Source: Candidatus Fermentithermobacillaceae bacterium | GTDB lineage: Bacteria > Bacillota > Sulfobacillia > Fermentithermobacillales > Fermentithermobacillaceae | Direction of reading: 5' to 3' | DNA length: 12,011 nt | Assembly (NCBI GenBank): GCA_012842105.1 | Contig: DUTL01000028.1 | Location: 1 to 12,011, forward strand | In this document: piece by piece, positions 8,001 to 12,011 of the stretch | Numbering within the stretch: the first letter of the stretch is position 1 | How the letters are laid out: the number at the start of each line of letters is the position of its first letter | The notes under the pieces: model-generated | The model's database searches: none | What the model saw: only the letters and a program-made list of their open reading frames with translations | Told to the model about the DNA's origin: nothing | Program-made: the position numbers and the translations under genes

Positions 8001-8371
8001 CGATAGTTCTGCCTTTTTCCGTCAATGACGGTGTAGTATCTTGAGAAGGGCCTGGTGTTTTCGTATCCGAATTCAAGCCCCAGGGTTACCTCTTCGGGCC
8101 AGTCCGGGTTCCCGAACTCCCCTTTTCGGTTGAGTATCTTGAGTTCTGCTGAAGCCCGCCTGTTTACCTGGGTATCCCGCTCGTCAAGGTAACTTTGCTG
8201 CAGGTCGTCGGGGATATCTCCTACCAGGGCCTGCAACATCCTAGCGATGGTGCTCTTGCCCGAACCGTTGGGGCCGAACATGACTATCTCGCGAATCTCG
8301 GGCCCTCCCAGAATCACAGTGTGATTGCCAAAAGCTCTTACTCCGGCCAACTTGAGTTCCAGAGGTATCAT
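5006..8371 (-). CDS. jetC: Wadjet JetC-like SMC ATPase
   Basis: SMC-family DNA motor of the defence operon. From the ATG at 8371 it is 1121 aa with full SMC architecture. It has Walker A GPNGSGKST (33-41), a Q-loop in FIQQGES (148-154), a first long coiled coil (about 175-450) and a hinge (about 451-631; GALGDLRWAVMVEDG and YTPDGYRYDRFGRKY match the two hinge halves). It then has a returning coiled coil, the signature NRSGGE (1021-1026), Walker B FYVFDEIDQSLD with catalytic Glu 1051, and a C-terminal IISHRL. A Pro/Val/Ala-rich insertion (about 838-875) interrupts the returning coil. The start at 8371 is preferred because ATG overlaps the jetB stop as ATGA and the protein then opens directly with the head strand IPLELKLAGVRAFG; an in-frame ATG at 8398 would add nine residues. 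Rad50/SbcC is less likely because the hinge is SMC-like and there is no zinc hook. Confidence 0.94.
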   Translation of the reverse strand: MIPLELKLAGVRAFGNHTVILGGPEIREIVMFGPNGSGKSTIARMLQALVGDIPDDLQQSYLDERDTQVNRRASAELKILNRKGEFGNPDWPEEVTLGLEFGYENTRPFSRYYTVIDGKRQNYRTHEEYQSIFGRPPYSIKPDDRFMFIQQGESAALVQMRPRQRYETMKLFLGLEDLEKQWQETLDAKNRVASELRNAQRQHDALHDGLLRKLGEAEKFRQYKALSEELSSLERAIAEDDMVRHIKDITKAADDEKWLTQTLHEEAAKGSGLEKQIESLTLEISTLLQGIETANRGLQCATAEHDKALTQRSTYRKQADELQAKIMSIERIASEGLSKDELEKEASGLQEKISNLEKDAEAHQGKASTFEKTLESLQTEAALTRKELATMEHELSQARKIIGSLGSPENMSSLKETVQEDLGVCREQETLSKERLRLCQEELEGLMQNGTATPVSALKAAGEFAGLGSPSAILCEAIALPEGISIDDRKTIEGALGDLRWAVMVEDGRIFVDYQEYTLADFRSSLDNLPAQDHGKEEPLPSFRFPSQSVLASRVKPIPGLSERLLRILNTILSSVLFAQDHRAAAHLSSQGFIAYTPDGYRYDRFGRKYSAPQTFCVGPGAYEIALEKSRESVEVSRNELSRLSDQRGHLEAHWARLEENLRQAVNAAQKIADLEPKIPETEARLHELEPEIPRIRKELESLRRISEQLKVDLALTRREYLSCLDRIRQLETYQELPQLKENLSSLRTLENRARKAAEDALEHQRNIEITLRNSQARSQELSIRLDGDRTRLSDLAPRIKDLTQRLTDKRDEIGRLQAITGQVLERYCRLFALHVETVVVPDPVPEPLDAVQAAVPDIAVPGPLVAAPAVVPDTYDLDLFEYVSGALSGKQPAGESERQRWIMRQNEIAPYVRTLEDAVIPTAEEDYSSAKREFDRAEAELARVRSAFEDASAKEALAQGNFKRIMYETFQRISVRFQRYMEKFGWKGYLSVQPVHGTQFELQIFVSVYDDVEPRPLLRNRSGGETSVIAALLSLAMVKAHRRPFYVFDEIDQSLDPANVLKLLALLREEIDRKYIIISHRLNKTHLEQGQFGIGVVRTRKSGSKTRMYIRKDWPKPAER

Positions 8372-9648
8372 GTAGAATCGCCGTCCTTTGCATCCCATGC
8401 TTCTTCTGAGTCTGCCATTTGAGGCAGGGCTTCGCTGTAGTTTTCCTGCACAAACTCCTTAAGCAAAGACTCAATGCCGGGCCCGGGTTCCAGGTTAAGG
8501 GCGAGGGCAATACACATTTTCCCTGCGGGCGTCATCCGGATCCTGTTTCTCCTCGAACCACTTCTCCTGATTATCCAACCTTTTTTCTCAAGAAGCGTTA
8601 AGGTCCTGCTCAAGAACTTCCCGGGGTCCTTTGACCGTTCCACCATGAGGGGCAAAAGGTCGGCCCGCGTCACGGTACCTGATGTTTCTTCAAGGTACCA
8701 GATATACACTGCAAGAGCTACCGCTGTATCTGTCACCGGGCCTGAACCTGCCTGATAGACCCCGGAAGCATCAACAAGGGCGACTACCCGGCCTCCCGAG
8801 AGTTTGAGCGTGAAAAACCGGTCAAGCCCTTGATTGAGGCAGTAAGATTCGAGTAGAGACAGGGCGTTTTTCCCCAGGCTCCTCTGAAGAGACTGCATAG
8901 TAGGTGGCTTACCTGCGGCAGTGCCTGTTAATACCTTGCATATTGCACGTTCTAATCTCGGATCCGGGTCCAAAGAATCGAAAAGAGTGGGCAATGCAGG
9001 CGTTTGCCGGTACGGGGCTTCCCTTGCGGTCTGAAAAAAGGCAGAAACCTCTGACGGCTCAAATTCACGGCCTTGAGAAGCTGTCACGACGTTCTGCAGG
9101 AACTTTGGCCCCAGGGACTGGATTCCCAGGGAAGTGGGCACGTAAGTGTAGGTTCTGCCAGGCCGGGTACCAAGGCTGATTTGGCCGGCCCGGACAGGCA
9201 GGCCGGAGCTTACCGCATAAGACTGTCTTTCATCGATCCAGAACATCCCCTTGAGCTCAGATATTGCCCTGTCCACTACTCTGGCAGCACTTCTTTCAGA
9301 TGAGACAAACTGTTCAGTAACCGCCGCTTTTGGAACGGGCATTGAGTTGTCTTGGTTCCATTTGAGGATGAAAAGAAAGACTGTCAGGGCTGAATTGGAT
9401 ATGGGCGTTTCCTTTGCCGGGAGCTCTTTTGAGGCGACGCCCATGATGATATAGCGCCCGTCAGTGAGCATCCGGAAATGCCTTGCCAGGCTTGAGGATT
9501 CCATATAGGCGAAAAACCCAGTAAGGTCGCTGTCACCTATTATCCGCTCAACAGTCGCTCTGGTAACAGGCCTTCCAAGGCTGGTCCCGCAAAGAACAGC
9601 CCGGATTGCCAAATCATACCGGTCGTTGTGCATCAGGATTCTGCTCAC
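8368..9648 (-). CDS. jetB: Wadjet JetB-like KITE subunit with internal duplication
   Basis: Predicted accessory KITE (winged-helix tandem) subunit that bridges kleisin JetA and SMC JetC. It is assigned by position between the kleisin-like and SMC genes and by its winged-helix make-up. It is 426 aa, about twice the roughly 200 aa expected of MksE/JetB-type proteins. The reason is visible: residues 14-138 align with 235-359, with about 30 identities over 125 positions and two one-residue gaps. For example, VLCGTSLGRPVT matches VLTGTAAGKPPT, and both copies end in a WI strand. Each copy is followed by a wing-like segment (VPTSLG, MTPAG). A linker of about 50 residues lies between them. The start is GTG at 9648 with an AAAGGCAGG site that overlaps the jetA stop. 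The stop overlaps jetC by 4 bp. The family name is an inference from context. Confidence 0.82.
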   Translation of the reverse strand: MSRILMHNDRYDLAIRAVLCGTSLGRPVTRATVERIIGDSDLTGFFAYMESSSLARHFRMLTDGRYIIMGVASKELPAKETPISNSALTVFLFILKWNQDNSMPVPKAAVTEQFVSSERSAARVVDRAISELKGMFWIDERQSYAVSSGLPVRAGQISLGTRPGRTYTYVPTSLGIQSLGPKFLQNVVTASQGREFEPSEVSAFFQTAREAPYRQTPALPTLFDSLDPDPRLERAICKVLTGTAAGKPPTMQSLQRSLGKNALSLLESYCLNQGLDRFFTLKLSGGRVVALVDASGVYQAGSGPVTDTAVALAVYIWYLEETSGTVTRADLLPLMVERSKDPGKFLSRTLTLLEKKGWIIRRSGSRRNRIRMTPAGKMCIALALNLEPGPGIESLLKEFVQENYSEALPQMADSEEAWDAKDGDST

Positions 9649-9661
9649 TGTGACCTGCCTT

Positions 9662-11140
9662 TCATTCCGGAGTCGCGTCCTTCTCTAGAGTCGTATCCTT
9701 TTTCAAGGCTGCATCCTTCTCCAAAACCGCACCCGCGTCTTTTTCCAAAGCCACGTCTCTCTCAAAAACTATATCGCCTGCAAGGCCGAAACGGGCATCT
9801 TCATATGTTTCTCTTGTGTGCTCCCCCTGAGCGAGCCCTTTGGTGGCAATCTCGCCGGAAGCAGCGGCAGTCATAAGCATTTCGCCCCAGGAATCTCTCC
9901 TTCGCAGAAAGCTGGATTCCATGGTTTTGCCTTGCCTGCCCAGCGATGCGAGAACAAGATCGACATACGGAGCAAAATCTTCTTCAAATTCACCCTCGTA
10001 CTCGTCAATATCGCCTATTTCCGTGGAGGTTTCTTCTGCTTCTTCAAATGTGGCATCCAGTCCGGCCACTTCGCGGCCTAGAAAATCCGCAACGAACTCT
10101 TCCAGTTGGGCCGAACTTGGGAAAGCAGGAAGATACAACGGCATAATGACGTCCCCGGCAAGGGCGGCTGCTTCAAGCATGTCATTTGACGACAGAGCCT
10201 CTCGAAGCCACTCGTAAAACCTGGCTTTGCTGATAAGGTTCATCTCGGCAAGGGCTTTGCCGGTAGTGTGAGAGAGCACCCCCGTCATGGCATCGAAGGA
10301 AAGTCCCAGGGCACTTGCTTTTGCCCGTTCTACCCTGTCGATGATAGGAAGTGTGAGTTCGAAGCCTTCTTTGCGCCTTTGGGCTATCTCGTTAACGAGA
10401 ACGCCGTACTTGTCCAGAAGGGCCTTGATGTGATCGATGGCTATACCCTCCATAATGTAATCATACAGTCTTTGGGAAATGTCCTGGTAGCCCCTTTCAA
10501 GAAAACTCAGGGCACGATTGAGCGAGCCGACTTCATACCCTCTGGCCTCATACGCTTCGATGAGCTCCATTTCACGCTGGCTTTGAAAGAGGAACTGTTC
10601 AAGGGCAGTTTTCATGTGGAAGTGGTACCAGTCCTGTAGAACCCGGTGGATTGTTCCCAGAATCCGGCTTCCTTTACTGGTCACCTGTACAGTGATGTCC
10701 CTGCTGATGAGGCTGAGCCGGTGAGCGGTATTGAGAAAGCCCACAGGGTCTGCTTTAGGCTCGCAGCCCCATCTTTCCAGAAAGCGGTTATAGATGCCTA
10801 GGTGGCCTCCGACTCCGCCCCCGGTTCTGTATTCTTCTTCTTGAATGATGAGGAGCATCTTGAAGGCGTCAATCAGCTTGTCGGGATTTTGGCCGTTGTC
10901 GCTTACGGAATGGGCAAAACCGGCCAGGTCTGAAAGGTCTCTGGCTGCTTGGAGAAGCGCTTCAGGCGATTCCCCTGATAGAAAGTCGATTTTGGGCGGC
11001 GGTAAAGGCGATGCTTCGGGCCCGGGTGTGGTGAGATAGGGAATCGAATCCACTTGCTCCGCTGTCCCAACAGGCTCGTCTAGCCGGTCACCCGGGGTAA
11101 CCTTAGCCTTCGAAGGTTTGATTTTTCCCGTCAACGGCAT
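9662..11140 (-). CDS. jetA: Wadjet JetA-like kleisin subunit
   Basis: Probable kleisin that closes the JetC ring, first gene of the operon. From ATG 11140 it is 492 aa. A Pro-rich disordered start (1-50) is followed by an N-terminal winged-helix-like domain (about 58-160, wing TVQVTSKG). Then comes a long helical middle (about 165-325), an acidic linker (about 364-388, rich in E and D), a short C-terminal winged-helix-like segment (about 389-437), and a repetitive tail (459-492). This order matches MukF/MksF-type kleisins. ATG 11140 is chosen because AGAGGTG lies nine bases upstream; an in-frame ATG at 11209 would add 23 residues but has no ribosome binding site and a basic, atypical extension. 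The assignment rests on architecture plus gene order before KITE, SMC and Toprim genes; no signature residue exists for kleisins. Confidence 0.82.
   Translation of the reverse strand: MPLTGKIKPSKAKVTPGDRLDEPVGTAEQVDSIPYLTTPGPEASPLPPPKIDFLSGESPEALLQAARDLSDLAGFAHSVSDNGQNPDKLIDAFKMLLIIQEEEYRTGGGVGGHLGIYNRFLERWGCEPKADPVGFLNTAHRLSLISRDITVQVTSKGSRILGTIHRVLQDWYHFHMKTALEQFLFQSQREMELIEAYEARGYEVGSLNRALSFLERGYQDISQRLYDYIMEGIAIDHIKALLDKYGVLVNEIAQRRKEGFELTLPIIDRVERAKASALGLSFDAMTGVLSHTTGKALAEMNLISKARFYEWLREALSSNDMLEAAALAGDVIMPLYLPAFPSSAQLEEFVADFLGREVAGLDATFEEAEETSTEIGDIDEYEGEFEEDFAPYVDLVLASLGRQGKTMESSFLRRRDSWGEMLMTAAASGEIATKGLAQGEHTRETYEDARFGLAGDIVFERDVALEKDAGAVLEKDAALKKDTTLEKDATPE
9665..9766 (-). repeat. 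18-bp imperfect tandem repeats encoding hexapeptide tail of JetA
   Basis: The last 34 codons of jetA contain five copies of a six-residue unit: FERDVA, LEKDAG, LEKDAA, LKKDTT and LEKDAT, with a two-residue spacer (AV) after the second. At DNA level the plus-strand unit is roughly GYC GYR TCC TTY TYY AAR. The 18-bp period keeps the frame, so copy-number changes would alter tail length without destroying the protein. Confidence 0.8.
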
Positions 11141-11162
11141 AGGTCTTGCACCTCTTAATCCG

Positions 11163-11175
11163 TGAGAAACTCTCA
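11163..11175. promoter_or_regulatory. Inverted repeat in jetA leader
   Basis: TGAGA (11163-11167) and TCTCA (11171-11175) flank three bases, 23 bases upstream of the jetA ATG at 11140 and next to the ribosome binding site. It could be an operator half-site pair or a small leader hairpin. Short, so chance is possible. Confidence 0.3.
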
Positions 11176-11220
11176 GAACATGAATGATAACGCGTTTGCC
11201 GCGACACATCGTGTTTCAGA

Positions 11221-11245
11221 AAGCAAATTGCTTCAACTGTTGCTT
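11221..11245. promoter_or_regulatory. AAGCAA/TTGCTT inverted repeat plus direct repeat upstream of jetA
   Basis: AAGCAA-A-TTGCTT (11221-11233) is an odd-centred palindrome, and a third TTGCTT copy lies at 11240-11245, 12 bases (a little over one helical turn) from the second. The cluster falls between the predicted transcription start near 11271 and the jetA start, where a repressor could act. No regulator is identified. Confidence 0.35.
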
Positions 11246-11277
11246 AGGTCTTTCCGATATCCCAAAGACATGCTCAC

Positions 11278-11306
11278 ATTGTGATGCATTAGAACCATTA
11301 TGTCAA
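11278..11306 (-). promoter_or_regulatory. Candidate promoter of the jetABCD operon
   Basis: On the minus strand, a perfect TTGACA (11301-11306) and CACAAT (11278-11283, 4 of 6) are 17 bases apart, which predicts a transcription start near 11271 and a leader of about 130 nt. A perfect TATAAT (11306-11311) overlaps the -35 box by one base and could serve an alternative upstream start, but its own -35 region is poor. The two signals may be overlapping promoters. Confidence 0.55.
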
Positions 11307-11386
11307 TTATAGCAGGTTTTGGAGAATTGCCGAAGCGTTAAGGCAGCTGTACCCGCTGCGACTCGCTAGCGTCCGGCGCAGAAGAA

Positions 11387-11424
11387 CCGGGGGACGGTAT
11401 CGGCGGATAGCGCAAGGCCCCCGG
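11387..11424 (-). terminator. GC-rich hairpin downstream of the GGDEF gene
   Basis: CCGGGGG (11387-11393) pairs with CCCCCGG (11418-11424) around a 24-base loop, immediately after the GGDEF stop codon (11426-11428). On the minus strand it is followed by TTCTTCTG, only a partial T-run. A second structured patch follows: CTGCG (11356-11360) pairs with CGCAG (11377-11381), enclosing the palindrome CGCTAGCG (11364-11371). Confidence 0.45.
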
Positions 11425-11425
11425 A

Positions 11426-12011
11426 TTACCCGAGAGTCAGGCAATTCCTCCCTGCGTTCTTGCTTGCATAGAGCAGGGTATCAGCTCTCTTAACAAGGCT
11501 TTCCAGGCTGTCATCGTTTTGAATTATAGTTGCTCCCGATGAGATTGTGACAGACAACTCCATCGTTTCAATGGACAAATGGGCGTTTTCCACCAATACC
11601 CGGAGTCGATTGCCTATCTCTCTAAGCTGCTCTGCGGTGACGTTGCGGACAATGACCATAAATTCGTCTCCTCCCCACCTGCCAACAGCGTCGAAAGGCC
11701 TCGAATTCTTCTTAAGTGTTTGAGCTATAAGGCGGAGCACTTCATCTCCTACGTCGTGCCCGTAAGTGTCATTGAACCCTTTTAGATAGTCAACATCGAT
11801 GAAGAGAACGCCAACAGAGACAGCAACGCGCTTCCGTGCTTCAAGGCAGAAGTTGAGATCTTCTTCAAGGAAACCGCGATTTGCTACGCCGGTGAGGTTA
11901 TCCAACATAGCTAGTTTCTCAAGTTCTCCTACTCTAGCTTCTACGATTTTGCGGCTGCTAATATCTGAAAAGAGCTGTATGCCTCCGATTGTTGCGCCCG
12001 AGTCATCTACC
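11426..12011 (-). CDS. PAS-GGDEF diguanylate cyclase (partial, 5' end beyond window)
   Basis: C-terminal part of a cyclic di-GMP synthase. The reading frame stays open to the window edge: before the internal ATG at 11908 it reads IGGIQLFSDISSRKIVEARV, the typical end of a PAS domain (DITxRK-like) joined by a short helix to the GGDEF domain. The GGDEF domain starts at DNLTGVANR, has the substrate/metal segment FIDVDYLKGFNDTYGHDVGD, and carries an intact active site RWGGDEF. An RxxD inhibitory site (RPFD) lies five residues before GGDEF, so product feedback inhibition by c-di-GMP is expected. The C-terminal VKRADTLLYASKNAGRN is canonical. The domain appears complete and active; the upstream sensor input is not visible. 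It is separated from jetA by 285 bp and a hairpin. Confidence 0.93.
   Translation of the reverse strand, partial: VDDSGATIGGIQLFSDISSRKIVEARVGELEKLAMLDNLTGVANRGFLEEDLNFCLEARKRVAVSVGVLFIDVDYLKGFNDTYGHDVGDEVLRLIAQTLKKNSRPFDAVGRWGGDEFMVIVRNVTAEQLREIGNRLRVLVENAHLSIETMELSVTISSGATIIQNDDSLESLVKRADTLLYASKNAGRNCLTLG

Noticed and set aside
5006..8371. SbcC/Rad50 identity for the large ATPase
   Set aside because: No zinc-hook CxxC at the coil apex; the middle shows an SMC-type hinge, and no SbcD nuclease is adjacent.
8372..8398. Longer JetC start at ATG 8398
   Set aside because: The ATG at 8371 forms an ATGA overlap with the jetB stop and begins right at the SMC head strand; the extra nine residues add nothing recognisable.
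9665..9766. CRISPR-like array
   Set aside because: The repeats are 18-bp, degenerate, without spacers and in frame within jetA.
9840..10217. 125-aa plus-strand frame opposite jetA
   Set aside because: Ser/Ala-rich shadow of the acidic linker and helices of jetA, with no ribosome binding site.
11141..11209. Longer JetA start at ATG 11209
   Set aside because: No ribosome binding site, basic atypical extension, and a good AGAGGTG site is correctly placed for ATG 11140. Kept only as an alternative.

Overview
The window is chromosomal-looking bacterial DNA of roughly balanced base composition. It has strong purine-rich ribosome binding sites, TTG and GTG starts alongside ATG, and almost all genes on the minus strand. 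Gene content (an MgtC/SapB membrane protein, an ABC-2 type ATPase, a PAS-GGDEF protein, an SMC-type defence operon) and the Shine-Dalgarno style fit a Firmicutes/Clostridia-like organism. This is an impression from style, not a firm assignment.

The centre (about 3560-11140, minus strand) is a compact four-gene operon that reads as a Wadjet (JetABCD, also called MksFEBG or EptABCD) anti-plasmid system. In transcription order it encodes JetA (kleisin-like, 492 aa from the start chosen here), JetB (KITE-like, 426 aa), JetC (SMC ATPase, 1121 aa) and JetD (Toprim nuclease, 476 aa). Gaps are 13 bp (A-B), a 4-bp ATGA overlap (B-C) and 15 bp (C-D), so the genes are almost certainly co-transcribed and in part translationally coupled. 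ATPase and Toprim motifs are intact. In known Wadjet systems JetABC extrudes DNA loops and JetD cuts small circular DNA. A consensus-like promoter lies near 11278-11306, about 130 nt before jetA, and the leader contains inverted repeats.

The operon has unusual traits. JetB is an internal tandem duplication of a winged-helix unit, in effect a single-chain KITE dimer. JetA ends in a hexapeptide repeat tail. JetC carries a Pro/Val-rich insertion in its descending coiled coil. JetD has a basic extension and a winged helix before its nuclease part.

Right of the operon (11426-12011) is the C-terminal part of a PAS-GGDEF diguanylate cyclase running off the window. Left of it (2614-3348) is an MgtC/SapB-family membrane protein with its own promoter-like sequence and an adjacent 12-bp palindrome. 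It converges with a plus-strand VOC/glyoxalase-family gene (2059-2442). Next are a broken, 5'-truncated secreted-type gene remnant (1121-1800) and an ABC transporter ATPase (210-1004). A perfect 28-bp inverted repeat lies at the left window edge (1-99). No tRNA, rRNA, CRISPR array or recognisable transposase was seen.
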